A stretch of DNA of 64,000 nt from JALZHR01 sp036388475 (lineage in GTDB: Bacteria; Acidobacteriota; Blastocatellia; Pyrinomonadales; Pyrinomonadaceae), in NCBI GenBank assembly GCA_036388475.1, contig DASVRT010000053.1, positions 124,001-188,000 of the forward strand, written 5' to 3'. The notes beneath the pieces are model-generated. The model searched no databases. It was not told the origin of the DNA and saw nothing but the letters and a program-made list of their open reading frames with translations. The position numbers were made by a program, and so were the translations under genes. Positions within the stretch are counted from its first letter, which is position 1, and every line of letters begins with the position of its first letter. Positions 25,077 through 33,845 of this stretch are shown piece after piece.

Positions 25077-25616
25077 TTAGCTGAATTTCCTTTTCGCCTG
25101 CGAGGCTATCTCATCAAAATACTTTTCCAGATTTTCATTTGCGCCGCGCAAGCCCGCCACCACTTTTTCGCCCCATTCGACGTATTCGCGCTTTCTCTGA
25201 ACCGACCAATCGAGCGGCGGATTGTTCATAATATCGGTGATGTTGCTGATTTTGTCGCCGAGCTTGACGAGCTTTGCGCCGGACGATAAATGCGGCGCGT
25301 GTTCGATTTGCATCTGCTTGCGTGCGGCTTTCGGCAGAGATTTATCGTCAGTGACTTCCAAAACCATGCCGCAGACGTTCGCGCCGAAAAGCCCGGTGAT
25401 TTCTTCGCCGGTAGTTCCGGTATCTTCGACTGTATCGTGCAGCAGAGCGGCGATAAGAACGTCGTAATCTTCGACATTACCGACGCTTGCCAAAAGATTC
25501 GCGACCTCTAAAGGATGATTGATATAAGGCTCGCCGTCCGCGCCCTTGCGTTTTTGATTGGAGTGCCTTTTCGCCGCAAAACTGGCGGCTTGAAGCAGTT
25601 TGGATAAATCAGACAT
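25077..25616 (-). CDS. MESH1-like small alarmone hydrolase (HD domain)
   Basis: The 179-residue HD-domain protein has HSNQKRKGADGEPYINHPLEVA, the HD motif AALLHDTVEDTG, and KLGDKISNI. These are the conserved hydrolase regions of RelA/SpoT. Synthetase, TGS and ACT domains are absent, and the length is that of MESH1-type (p)ppGpp 3'-pyrophosphohydrolases. It likely degrades (p)ppGpp or a related nucleotide in the cytoplasm. Confidence 0.88.
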   Translation of the reverse strand: MSDLSKLLQAASFAAKRHSNQKRKGADGEPYINHPLEVANLLASVGNVEDYDVLIAALLHDTVEDTGTTGEEITGLFGANVCGMVLEVTDDKSLPKAARKQMQIEHAPHLSSGAKLVKLGDKISNITDIMNNPPLDWSVQRKREYVEWGEKVVAGLRGANENLEKYFDEIASQAKRKFS

Positions 25617-25624
25617 AAAAATTA

Positions 25625-25738
25625 AAAAGGTGAAAAAGTGAAAAAGTGAAAGAGCGCAAAAGTTTGGTTGAATCTTTTCTCCAAACTTTTGCGCTCTTTC
25701 ACTTTGTTATTTTGTTACTTTGTTATTTTGTTACTTCA
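25625..25738. repeat. Octamer/heptamer inverted repeat
   Basis: GTGAAAAA, GTGAAAAA, GTGAAAG followed by AGCGCAAAAGTTTGG pairs with CCAAACTTTTGCGCTCTTTCAC. TTTGTTA/TTTTGTTAC units continue up to the stop of the S55 gene. The stem is long and nearly perfect. Confidence 0.8.
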
Positions 25739-27579
25739 ATCGTCAAAACCTGCTGACCCGTAATCACATAATCGGCTGGCGCGATAACCTGTTCGGTCAA
25801 AACGGTCAAAACCGTCGGCGTGAAGCCGCCCGCCGTGCGGTCGTTATTTAAGGTTGCCAGAACGGACGGCGGCAGATTCGGCAATTCGTTCGCGCCGATG
25901 ATTGCGCCGTTTGTGACGCGATAGGTTTGGACATACAGGCGGTCGTTCTTTTTGATTTCGTTAATCGTTTTGATAAGCTCGCCCAGATTTTTCGGCACGA
26001 ACGAGCGCGAAGCCGCGACCTGCTGAACCGAGCCGCCATCGCCGACCGAGACGAGAAGCGTTCCGGCGGGCGTGTCTTTCGGCACGGTGACGGGCGTTCG
26101 CTGCACGAAAATCTGTCCGGCTTTGTTGCGGACAAACGCCTGCACTTCAAAAGATTCTCCCGCTTTAACGTCGGTTCGGTCGAGCGCGATGCGTTCCAGA
26201 ACGGCGGCTTGATTTCCGTCCGTCGAGGTGACGTTCAGATTGACTTCGCTGATTTCCGCTTCGTCAAAACCGCTTCGCAAAAGCGCATTGACGGGAACGG
26301 CAACCGAACCGGCGGCGTTTTGCATCGCCTGTCCGCCCGTAAAGCGCCGCTCGATTTTAACCGGCTCCTGACCTTTGACCTTGATGTCGCCTTCGATTTG
26401 GATGGTCGAATCGCCGATGGTTCTTTCCATCGCCGAGATTGAATTGTAAATGGCGATGTTCAGCAGCAGCGGCGTTAAAAAATCGTCTTTCGCCACTTCA
26501 AAATTAAAAGTTTCCTGTTTTTCGCGGCTCGTTTGCAGATTCAATTTGACCGGAATCATCTTCGGCGCTTGTCCAAGCTTGCCGAAAACGCCGGTATTGC
26601 GGTCTTGCGTCATCGTGCCGACCATCGCGTCCGGCACGGCGAGCTTGAACGAGTTGTTCAGATTCGGAATAACCGTGATAACGTGCGATTCGGACATCGG
26701 CAAATCCGATATTCCGAGACTCAAAAACGGGTGACCGAAAGCGTAAACTTTTTCGCCGTCGCGAAACGTGACCGTGCCCGCCGCCGCCAGCGAATAATCG
26801 CCGCGCGTCAATTGCATCGAAACCGACGTGCCGCCCTGCAAAGTTTTGTCGTTGTATTTTTCCAGCGGCGTCCGTTTCGCGCCGCCGCCGACCGAAGCGA
26901 CCGGCATCAAGCCGACCGACAGCAATTGCGGAGCGAAAACGTTTAAGGTTTCCTGCGAAAAACCGCTGAAGGTGAGCGGCGTGGCAATCGGCTGGAAAGT
27001 TTGTCCGGCGATGGAAGGAATGCTCGAAGCCGACAGCGACGAAGCGACCGATGCCTGGCGCGGAAAATTCGGTTTCCATTCGGTCGAGGCGAGCTCGGCA
27101 AACGAGACGGCGCGCGGCTGGCTCGTTCGTTTCGCGCCCGAGTTCTGCTCGAAAATCGTAATCATCTGCTCGACCGGCGTGATGCCGCAAATCGGTTCTT
27201 TCGAGAAAGGAAAGCTATAGGAAATCGCGCCGACCAATTTGCCGTCGATGTAGACGGGCGACCCGCTCATCCCGGCGAAAACGTGCGTGCGGTCTGCGCC
27301 GCCGCCGCTTAATTTGCCGATAATCAAATCCTGACGCGGACCAACCGCGCTCGGCAGAATTCCCAGAATCTCGACGTTAAATTCTTCCGGCTCGGTGCCG
27401 CGAAAAACTGTCAGCGCCGTGCCGCGCATTCCTTCTTTGACCTGCGACAGAGGCAGAATCTGCGCGCTCGAAGTTTTATCATTTGAAACCGTGTTTGCGG
27501 TTTTTGCCTGCAATTGTCCGAAGACGTTCAAGCCGAAGGTGAAAATTAACGCCGCTGCTGCAAAAAATCTTATTTTCAT
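25723..27579 (-). CDS. SpoIVB peptidase S55 domain protein, secreted
   Basis: A 618-residue exported protein starting with a signal peptide at MKIRFFAAAALIF; I prefer this ATG to a TTG nine codons upstream. The S55 domain carries VFAGMSGSPVYIDGKLVGAIS (catalytic-type Ser in GMSGSP) and FGHPFLSLG, which matches the second conserved block. S55 peptidases include SpoIVB of sporulation, but acidobacterial homologues occur in non-sporulating bacteria and their target is unknown. The C-terminal third (beta-rich, residues about 400-618) has no clear family. Confidence 0.88.
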   Translation of the reverse strand: MKIRFFAAAALIFTFGLNVFGQLQAKTANTVSNDKTSSAQILPLSQVKEGMRGTALTVFRGTEPEEFNVEILGILPSAVGPRQDLIIGKLSGGGADRTHVFAGMSGSPVYIDGKLVGAISYSFPFSKEPICGITPVEQMITIFEQNSGAKRTSQPRAVSFAELASTEWKPNFPRQASVASSLSASSIPSIAGQTFQPIATPLTFSGFSQETLNVFAPQLLSVGLMPVASVGGGAKRTPLEKYNDKTLQGGTSVSMQLTRGDYSLAAAGTVTFRDGEKVYAFGHPFLSLGISDLPMSESHVITVIPNLNNSFKLAVPDAMVGTMTQDRNTGVFGKLGQAPKMIPVKLNLQTSREKQETFNFEVAKDDFLTPLLLNIAIYNSISAMERTIGDSTIQIEGDIKVKGQEPVKIERRFTGGQAMQNAAGSVAVPVNALLRSGFDEAEISEVNLNVTSTDGNQAAVLERIALDRTDVKAGESFEVQAFVRNKAGQIFVQRTPVTVPKDTPAGTLLVSVGDGGSVQQVAASRSFVPKNLGELIKTINEIKKNDRLYVQTYRVTNGAIIGANELPNLPPSVLATLNNDRTAGGFTPTVLTVLTEQVIAPADYVITGQQVLTIEVTK

Positions 27580-27704
27580 AGGTGGTAAAAATACTTTCTT
27601 TCTCAAACGCGTTTATGATAATATCATAAACAGCTTACCAAAGGTCCGAATTCTGTAGGACTGACAGTTTGAATCCCAAAATCAAATTCAAGTTGTATAG
27701 ATTG

Positions 27705-27812
27705 TCCGTTGTTTGTTGCCTGTTGCCCGTCGCAGGTTGGACGCTAAACTCATTTCTCAGCAAAATTTAAACCGGCGGCGAACCACTGACGACTGACAAC
27801 TGACCAACCGAA
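27705..27812. repeat. Heptamer repeats in a divergent region
   Basis: GTTTGTT, GCCTGTT, GCCCGTC on the left and GACGACT, GACAACT, GACCAAC on the right lie between the divergent S55 and hydrolase genes. The arms are only partly complementary. Confidence 0.6.
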
Positions 27813-27817
27813 ATATT

Positions 27818-28786
27818 ATGGCACGCACAAAACGTCTTTTCCGAAGCTTTTTCCGTCTTTTACTGCCGGTCGCCGTTCTGCTGGTCGTCGGCGTTCTGGC
27901 GGCGAGCGTCTGGTTTGTTCACACTTCGTCGAATCCGCCGAAATCGGCTTATCTGCTTACACCCGAAAAATACGGTCGGCTGAGCACGCGCGGCGCGAAA
28001 GTGACCGACGAGAAATGGAGCAATCGCGATGGCTCCGAGGCGCGCGGCTGGCTGCTGCGCGGAAACGCGGGCGCGCCGTCGGTCGTTTTGCTGCATCGTT
28101 ACGGCGCCGACCGCTCGCACGTTCTGAATCTCGGCGTCAAGCTCAACGAAGTCACGAACTTCACGATTCTGATGCCGGATATGCGCGGGCACGGCGAAAG
28201 TCCGATGGTAAAAATGTCGACTTTCGGCGGTTACGAATCCGAAGACGTGCTTTCCGCGCTGGATTTTCTGCGCAGTCTGAAAACGGACGATAAAAACGTT
28301 CTGGTCGGAAAACAGGTCGGCGTTTACGGCGTCGAGATGGGCGCTTTAGCCGGACTGACGGCGGCTTCCAAAGACGAAAACGTCAAAGCGATGGTGCTCG
28401 ATTCCGCGCCGCTGATGTCGGATGACGTTCTGGCTTCGGTCATCGGCAAGCGTTTTCCTTTTGCCAGCAACATCACTTCGAAAATCGCCCAACTCGGAAC
28501 TTACACGTATTATTACGGCGGCGGTTACAATCACGAATCGCTGTGCAGCGCTGCCGCCGTCGTCAACAATCGCCAGATTCTGCTGCTGGCGGGCGTCGAT
28601 GCGCCGCAATATCAAAGCTCGACGCTGAAACTGCAAAGCTGTTTTCCGAATCAGACGGGAATCGAAACCAATACCAATCTCGCGCCGTCCGGCTACAGCC
28701 TGACCAACGCTTCGCTCGAACAATCCGAAGCTTACGACCAGCGAGTGATTGATTTTTTCAAAAGAACCTTAAACGGGCAGCCGTAA
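27818..28786 (+). CDS. Membrane-anchored alpha/beta-hydrolase-fold protein lacking the Ser nucleophile
   Basis: 322 residues with one N-terminal membrane helix (about residues 12-33), the rest probably periplasmic. The fold is clear: VVLLHRYGADRS, MPDMRGHGES, and the elbow VYGVEMGALAGL. At the elbow the expected Ser is a Glu (residue about 173). The segment after strand 6 (MVLDSAP) is kept, while the normal acid/His pair is not obvious. It is probably a non-catalytic relative or an enzyme with a changed mechanism. Confidence 0.8.
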   Translation: MARTKRLFRSFFRLLLPVAVLLVVGVLAASVWFVHTSSNPPKSAYLLTPEKYGRLSTRGAKVTDEKWSNRDGSEARGWLLRGNAGAPSVVLLHRYGADRSHVLNLGVKLNEVTNFTILMPDMRGHGESPMVKMSTFGGYESEDVLSALDFLRSLKTDDKNVLVGKQVGVYGVEMGALAGLTAASKDENVKAMVLDSAPLMSDDVLASVIGKRFPFASNITSKIAQLGTYTYYYGGGYNHESLCSAAAVVNNRQILLLAGVDAPQYQSSTLKLQSCFPNQTGIETNTNLAPSGYSLTNASLEQSEAYDQRVIDFFKRTLNGQP

Positions 28787-28810
28787 ATAATTATAAAATC
28801 AGTTTCCGAG

Positions 28811-28853
28811 GTCAGAGTTCAAACTTTCGGTTTGCACTCTGACTTTTATTTTT
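28811..28853 (+). terminator. Intrinsic terminator after the hydrolase gene
   Basis: GTCAGAGTTCAAAC pairs with GTTTGCACTCTGAC, followed by TTTTATTTTTG. The remaining roughly 200 bp up to the DUF4142 gene holds no gene I can see. Confidence 0.85.
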
Positions 28854-29068
28854 GTCCCGCGCTTCTAAAAACATTCTCTTTAAAAACGCCTGAAAATCCG
28901 CGCCTTTGTAAAGCCAGCCGGCTTGGCATCAGTTTTGCTTTGAGCAGGTTACACTGAGCGGTTTGAGCGGAAATTTTCAGCACTCGTTTGCTCTCACAAA
29001 ATTCGGGGAGCTTCGAACGGTGTCGGAAATCTCAAGGTTATAAATTTTAAAAAAGGAAGGTCAAGATA

Positions 29069-29758
29069 ATGAAGAAAATGTTTGGATTTTACGCGTTTCT
29101 GGCGCTTGTCGGTTTTGTATCATTTGTATTCGCGCTGGAAGTAACGAAACAAGACACTAAATTTATGATGCAGGCGGCGTCGAGCGATATGTTGGAAATA
29201 CAGTCGAGCACGATGGCTTTGCAGAAATCGCAAAACGCCGACGTGCGGAGATTTGCGCAGATGATGATCGACGACCATACGAAGACGAGCCAGCAGCTCC
29301 AATCAATCGCGGCGACGAAAAATACGACGCTCCCGGCTGGAATGGACTCGAAACACAGAGCGATGGCGGATAAATTAGCGGGCGTGTCCGGCGACAGGTT
29401 TGATATGGAATATATGAGAATGCAGGTCAAAGCGCACGAAGCGGCGGTCAAGCTTTTTCAAACCGAAAGCAGCAAGGGAACCGACGCCGACGTGAAAGGT
29501 TTTGCCGCCGCAAATTTACCGGCGCTGCAAACGCATCTGGAAATGGCGCGCACGATGAGCGGCAATATGAAAAACGGTGGCGGTAATATGAATTCCGGCA
29601 ATATGAACAATATGAATATGAATTCAAACGGCAATTCAGATTCCAACCGCAGCGGCACCAACAGCAACTCGAATAACAATCGTAACCGTAACAGCAACAC
29701 CAACCGTAACAGCAGCAACTCGAACAGCAATACAAACAGCAATTCGAATCGCCGGTAG
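29069..29758 (+). CDS. DUF4142 protein with Asn/Ser-rich tail
   Basis: 229 residues: a signal peptide (residues 1-22), then a DUF4142 four-helix, ferritin-like domain (SSDMLEIQSSTMALQKSQ, VRRFAQMMIDDHTKTSQQL, HEAAVKLFQTESSKG). A tail of about 60 residues is almost only Asn, Ser, Arg, Thr and Met. DUF4142 proteins are envelope proteins of unknown role. A GGAAGG ribosome-binding site precedes the ATG. The second gene downstream is a paralogue. Confidence 0.88.
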   Translation: MKKMFGFYAFLALVGFVSFVFALEVTKQDTKFMMQAASSDMLEIQSSTMALQKSQNADVRRFAQMMIDDHTKTSQQLQSIAATKNTTLPAGMDSKHRAMADKLAGVSGDRFDMEYMRMQVKAHEAAVKLFQTESSKGTDADVKGFAAANLPALQTHLEMARTMSGNMKNGGGNMNSGNMNNMNMNSNGNSDSNRSGTNSNSNNNRNRNSNTNRNSSNSNSNTNSNSNRR

Positions 29759-29782
29759 AACGGAGCGATGATTATTAATAAG

Positions 29783-29836
29783 AGATAAAGTTTGCAGGGT
29801 TTTAATAAATAACTGCTCTGCAAGCTTTATCTTTTT
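29783..29836 (+). terminator. Hairpin terminator between the two DUF4142 genes
   Basis: AGATAAAGTTTGCAG pairs with CTGCAAGCTTTATCT, followed by T5. The next gene's AAGGAG ribosome-binding site starts immediately after the T-run. Confidence 0.85.
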
Positions 29837-29847
29837 AAGGAGAAATT

Positions 29848-30564
29848 ATGGAAAAGATTTTTGCATTCGGATTTTTAATGAGTCTGACAATTTTCGGTTT
29901 GAACGGCTGCGGCGGCGACAGCGGCAACAGAACCAGCAATTTGAATACGACCAATATGAACCGGGATTATTTGAACACGAACGGAAACTCAAATTCCTTC
30001 AGCTCGACGGCTGACCCGAACAATAATAAATCCGATTCCAACGCCAACGCCAATGCCGCCGACGCCAATCGCAGCAGCAATGCGGCGATGACGGATAAAG
30101 ATTTTATGAACGAAGCGGCGGTCGGCGGAATGGCGGAAGTCGAGCTCGGACGACTGGCTTCGACCAAAGCGCAAAACGCGGACGTGAAAAAATTTGCGCA
30201 GACGATGGTCGCCGACCACACCAAAGCCAACGGCGAGCTGAAGACGCTGGCGACGGGCGAAGGCGCGACGCTTCCGATCGAACTCGACGCCAAACATAAA
30301 TCCACAATGACCGAAATGCAGGGTTTATCGGGCGCTGATTTCGACAAAGCCTACATCGCCGGGCAGCTTGCCGACCACGAAAAAACCGTCAAATTATTTC
30401 AAGCGCAGGCGCAGAGCGGAACCGACGCCGAGATAAAAGCGTTTGCCGTGAAAAATCTGCCGACGCTGCAAATGCATCTGGAAATGGTTCGCAATCTGAA
30501 CAACAAGATGAATGCCGGAGGCGCGGGCGGCAACTCGAACAGCAATATGAAAAATATGAGATAA
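29848..30564 (+). CDS. DUF4142 lipoprotein
   Basis: 238 residues with a lipobox (GLNGC, Cys21), an Asn/Ser/Ala-rich linker (residues about 25-75), then the DUF4142 domain (KDFMNEAAVGGMAEVELGRLAS, VKKFAQTMVADHTKAN, DKAYIAGQLADHEKTVKLFQ) and a short Asn/Gly-rich end. It is a paralogue of the previous gene. There the low-complexity part follows the domain; here it precedes it. It is probably anchored to a membrane facing the periplasm. Confidence 0.88.
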   Translation: MEKIFAFGFLMSLTIFGLNGCGGDSGNRTSNLNTTNMNRDYLNTNGNSNSFSSTADPNNNKSDSNANANAADANRSSNAAMTDKDFMNEAAVGGMAEVELGRLASTKAQNADVKKFAQTMVADHTKANGELKTLATGEGATLPIELDAKHKSTMTEMQGLSGADFDKAYIAGQLADHEKTVKLFQAQAQSGTDAEIKAFAVKNLPTLQMHLEMVRNLNNKMNAGGAGGNSNSNMKNMR

Positions 30565-30583
30565 ACCTTGCTGTTTATTTGGG

Positions 30584-30645
30584 AAACAGCCGATTATAAA
30601 TTGAAGTGTTCAAGGCTTCAATTTACAATCGGCTGTTTTTTACGT
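30584..30645 (+). terminator. Strong intrinsic terminator
   Basis: AAACAGCCGATTATAAATTG pairs almost fully with its complement at 30617-30637, followed by TTTTTTACG. Confidence 0.9.
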
Positions 30646-30756
30646 GATTTAGCGCGAAAAAAAATCTCTGTGTTATCGTAGTTTATGCAATCAAAATCCA
30701 TTTGAGACGCATCAAATCTGAGAAAATTTTCTTAACTTAACGGAGTTTTACAAAAT

Positions 30757-32433
30757 ATGATTTTTCGTTTTCTGCGAAAGGCGCAACTGCAAAGCCTTTT
30801 CGCTCTAATGCTTCTCTTTGCGCTCGTTTCGCAAAGCGCGGCGCAGCAGACCGCGCCCGCCGCGCTTTCTCAAACCGAGAAAAATTTAGCGGCGAGTATC
30901 AAAATCCAGACGATTAAAGAAATCACCGCCGCGCTCGCCGCCGACGAAATGCAGGGACGCGGCACGATGCAGCCCGGCGGCGACAAAGCCGCCGACTGGA
31001 TTGCCGCCCGCTTCCGGAAACTGGGTTTGAAACCGCTCGGCGACAAAGGCTCATATCTGCAAAAAATCGAATTTAAAGAAACGAGTCTCGCGCCGGAAGC
31101 TTCGCTGAAAATCGGCGTCGAAAATTTGAAACAGGGAAGTGATTACACATTTCTGCCCCTGCCTTATACGCCGGTCAATAAAAGCGCGAGCGGCGAGATG
31201 GTTTTCATCGCTTACGGCATTCAGTCCGAATCAATCAAGCGTAACGACCTCAAAGACATCGACGTCAGAGGGAAAATCGTCGTGATGCTGGACGGTCCGC
31301 CCGCCAATCTGTCACAGGAAGTCTGGGATAGAGCCAACGTCAAAATGACAGGCTTTGTCAATTTAGTGAGAAACGGAGCCGCCGGAATAATTTTTATTCC
31401 GCACGGCAGAGAAAAAGAACCGCTCGAAACCTATATCGACTATCTCGGACGGCGGCAAATCGCGATGGCGGACAAAGATAGCGATTCCGAACCCATTCCG
31501 CTGCCGCCGATGCTGCTGGCGAGCGGCAAGGCGGCTGAAAAAATGTTTGCCAAATCCGTCGTCAGCTGGAAAGACGCGCTCGCCCGCGCGGAGGAAAACA
31601 GCTTTAAACCGTTTAGCCTGAACCAGGAAGCGAAAATCGTCTCGAAATACAAAATGACCGCCGGCGCTGCGTCAAATGTCGCCGGCTACATCGAAGGCTC
31701 CGACCCGAAGCTGAAAGAAGAAGCCGTTTTGTTCAGCGCGCATTACGACGCTTACGGGATGGAAAACGGGAAAATTTATCACGGCGCGGCGGACAACGCT
31801 CTCGGCGTCGCGGAAATGCTGGCGGTCGCCGAAGCCTACACGAAACTGCCGGACAAGCCGAAACGCTCGATGGTTTTTCTCGCCGTGACAGGCGAGGAAT
31901 ACGGTCTTTTCGGCTCGAAATACTGGGCGAAAAATCCGACCTGGAACATTAAGAAAGTCGCCGCCAATCTGAATCTCGACGGCATCGGCACGGAAGTTTA
32001 CGCGCCGGTCAAAACCTTCGTCGGCTTCGGCGCGGAGCATTCGACCATCGGCGCGATACTGGCGGACGTTTCAAGCTCGTTCGGCATCAAGGTCATTCCC
32101 GACCCGATGCCGGATGAAAAGATTTTTTACCGTTCCGACCATTACTCGTTTGTCGAGCGCGGCGTTCCGGCGCTGATGCTTCTCGGCGCGCCCGCCGGCG
32201 ACCCGCAAATCTGGATTAAGCGTTCCAAAGACTGGGAAAAAACCGATTACCATCAGCCGTCGGACACGATTCAACCAAACTGGTCGTGGGAAGGCGCAAA
32301 AACCGTCGCCGACGTGATGGGAATTATGGGCTGGCGCATTTCCGAAACGGAAAAAATGCCCGAATGGCTGCCGTCGTCGCGTTTCGGCAAACTCGAACGC
32401 GGCAACACGAAAGAACTTTCCGAAGAAAAATAA
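30757..32433 (+). CDS. Secreted M28 family metallopeptidase with PA domain
   Basis: The 558-residue exported peptidase has a signal peptide (residues about 10-29, ending SAAQQ), a protease-associated insert (VFIAYGIQSES.. GKIVVMLDGPP, residues about 145-290) and the M28 catalytic domain. Zinc-site elements are FSAHYDAYG (His, Asp), HGAADNALGVAEML (bridging Asp), AVTGEEYGLFGS (general-base and ligand Glu) and YRSDHYSF (last His). M28 members are aminopeptidases. A GGAG ribosome-binding site lies 12 bases upstream. Confidence 0.93.
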   Translation: MIFRFLRKAQLQSLFALMLLFALVSQSAAQQTAPAALSQTEKNLAASIKIQTIKEITAALAADEMQGRGTMQPGGDKAADWIAARFRKLGLKPLGDKGSYLQKIEFKETSLAPEASLKIGVENLKQGSDYTFLPLPYTPVNKSASGEMVFIAYGIQSESIKRNDLKDIDVRGKIVVMLDGPPANLSQEVWDRANVKMTGFVNLVRNGAAGIIFIPHGREKEPLETYIDYLGRRQIAMADKDSDSEPIPLPPMLLASGKAAEKMFAKSVVSWKDALARAEENSFKPFSLNQEAKIVSKYKMTAGAASNVAGYIEGSDPKLKEEAVLFSAHYDAYGMENGKIYHGAADNALGVAEMLAVAEAYTKLPDKPKRSMVFLAVTGEEYGLFGSKYWAKNPTWNIKKVAANLNLDGIGTEVYAPVKTFVGFGAEHSTIGAILADVSSSFGIKVIPDPMPDEKIFYRSDHYSFVERGVPALMLLGAPAGDPQIWIKRSKDWEKTDYHQPSDTIQPNWSWEGAKTVADVMGIMGWRISETEKMPEWLPSSRFGKLERGNTKELSEEK

Positions 32434-32469
32434 ACAATCGGATAAAGTCAAACTAAATTGATAGTTGAG

Positions 32470-32491
32470 AGGCGGGCTTGCCCGCCTTTTT
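32470..32491 (+). terminator. Intrinsic terminator
   Basis: AGGCGGGC pairs with GCCCGCCT with a two-base loop, followed by T4-5. It ends the peptidase transcript. Confidence 0.85.
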
Positions 32492-32666
32492 CCGTTTCAG
32501 CGGAAGCGAATAAATTTGGAATAAATTTTAAATAATCTTCGTCTAATCTTTTTAGCAATATTCATTTTCGGTTTGCCCGGTAAATATTCAGAAAAAACTG
32601 GCAATTCGGTTTTTGAAAGTCTAAAATCGTATTACACGAAAATTGAATCGAAGGAGACCTGAACGA

Positions 32667-32939
32667 ATGGCACGATGCGAGGTTTGCGGCAACGATTATT
32701 ATCTGTCGTTTGAAGTTATCACGGCGGGCAACCGTCACGTTTTTGATTGTTTCGAGTGCGCGATACACAAGCTCGCGCCCGTCTGCTCGCATTGCGGCTG
32801 CAAGATTATCGGGCACGGCATCGAGGCGAAAGAGACTTTTTTCTGCTGCGCCAATTGCGCGAAACAGGCGGGCGTCAGCGGCGTCGAAGACCACATCTGG
32901 GGCAAAGAAAAAGAAACGGCGGAGCAGCTTGCCGAGTAA
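32667..32939 (+). CDS. Small Cys-rich zinc-ribbon protein
   Basis: 90 residues with paired cysteines: CEVCGND at the start, DCFECAIH, CSHCGCKIIGHG and FCCANCAK. They could bind two zinc ions. This layout is a conserved small family in soil bacteria whose function I do not know. AAGGAG lies 11 bases before the chosen ATG, which favours it over a TTG eight codons upstream. It is first in a run of very small genes. Confidence 0.82.
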   Translation: MARCEVCGNDYYLSFEVITAGNRHVFDCFECAIHKLAPVCSHCGCKIIGHGIEAKETFFCCANCAKQAGVSGVEDHIWGKEKETAEQLAE

Positions 32940-32968
32940 AACCCGGACGGAATTTACAGGCGTATGTT

Positions 32969-33076
32969 ATGAAACAGACGACGTTTTATCGCCTGATTTT
33001 TCGATTTTACCGTGACGGTCGCGGCTCGGCGGCAAAAGAGGACGACCCCGTTTTGCGGCTCGTTCCGGCAAAATAA
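32969..33076 (+). CDS. Possible 35-residue basic peptide
   Basis: An ATG frame encodes a peptide starting KQTTFYRLIFRFYRDGRG and ending LRLVPAK, cationic and aromatic. It lies exactly between two well-supported small genes and has no strong ribosome-binding site. It may be real because the gap would otherwise be unexplained, but the evidence is thin. Confidence 0.35.
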   Translation: MKQTTFYRLIFRFYRDGRGSAAKEDDPVLRLVPAK

Positions 33077-33097
33077 AATTTTAAAAGGAGAAATATT

Positions 33098-33358
33098 ATG
33101 GACGAATCAAAGGCGAAAATTGACCGGCGCGCAGACGTCAATCCCGCCGCAGGCGAAGACAAATACGGCGACGTCGAATTTGCCGATACGACGAACAATA
33201 AATATCCGATTGACACGCCCGAGCACGTCCGCGCCGCGTGGAGTTATATCAATCACAAGGATAACGCGGCGAAATACGACGCGGACGAAGTCAAGACGAT
33301 TAAAAGCCGCATCAAAAAAGCGGCTGAGAAACACGGCGTGGAAATCGGCGAAGATTAA
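33098..33358 (+). CDS. DUF6582-like small protein
   Basis: An 86-residue acidic/basic soluble protein with KYPIDTPEHVRAAWSYINH and VKTIKSRIKKAAEKHG. These match a small helical domain often found alone or in phage-related proteins (DUF6582 as I recall it). A strong AAGGAG ribosome-binding site is present. No function is known. Confidence 0.75.
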   Translation: MDESKAKIDRRADVNPAAGEDKYGDVEFADTTNNKYPIDTPEHVRAAWSYINHKDNAAKYDADEVKTIKSRIKKAAEKHGVEIGED

Positions 33359-33379
33359 ACGACTATCAAGGAGGTAAAA

Positions 33380-33574
33380 ATGGCACAGACGCAAAAATCA
33401 CCGGACGCGGCAGCCGACATCCCTGAACTGGAGGCGAACGAGCAGACTCAAACGCCGTTTTCGCGGCAGGCGGGTTACAACCAGCCGCTGCCGCACGAAG
33501 AAAATGAAACTGCCGCGTCGAGCGAACAGCAAATCGAATCGACATTGGAAGTAAAACCGTTAAATCCGACTTAG
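33380..33574 (+). CDS. Small acidic, probably disordered protein
   Basis: 64 residues rich in Glu, Gln, Pro and Ala, with no hydrophobic core (MAQTQKSPDAAAD start). AAGGAGG lies 5 bases before the ATG, one of the best ribosome-binding sites in the window, so translation is likely. I do not recognise it. Confidence 0.65.
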   Translation: MAQTQKSPDAAADIPELEANEQTQTPFSRQAGYNQPLPHEENETAASSEQQIESTLEVKPLNPT

Positions 33575-33630
33575 AATCTGTTTCTAAATCCTAAATAATA
33601 TTTTCCGGTTTTTTATCAAGGAGGTTTAAA

Positions 33631-33801
33631 ATGGCGGAAGACAATTCGACACGAGACGCGACCGGGTCGAAAGACAGGAAATTTCCTATCATCGGCTGCG
33701 TACTGGTTATTCTTCTGATACTCGCGCTTTTTGTGATTATTTTCTTTTACGGGCAGTTCGCCGCTTCGCCGTTCGGCGAAAGCAACAGCGTCGGACCTTG
33801 A
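33631..33801 (+). CDS. 56-residue single-span membrane protein
   Basis: An ATG preceded by AAGGAGG encodes 56 residues: a polar N-terminus (MAEDNSTRDATGSKDRK), one strongly hydrophobic helix of about 22 residues (IIGCVLVILLILALFVIIFF) and a short polar end. I do not recognise a family. It closes the run of small genes, 44 bp before the esterase-like gene. Confidence 0.7.
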   Translation: MAEDNSTRDATGSKDRKFPIIGCVLVILLILALFVIIFFYGQFAASPFGESNSVGP

Positions 33802-33845
33802 GATTTAAATCGAAAGAGTTTTGTTTGAAATAAGGCGAAACAGCT

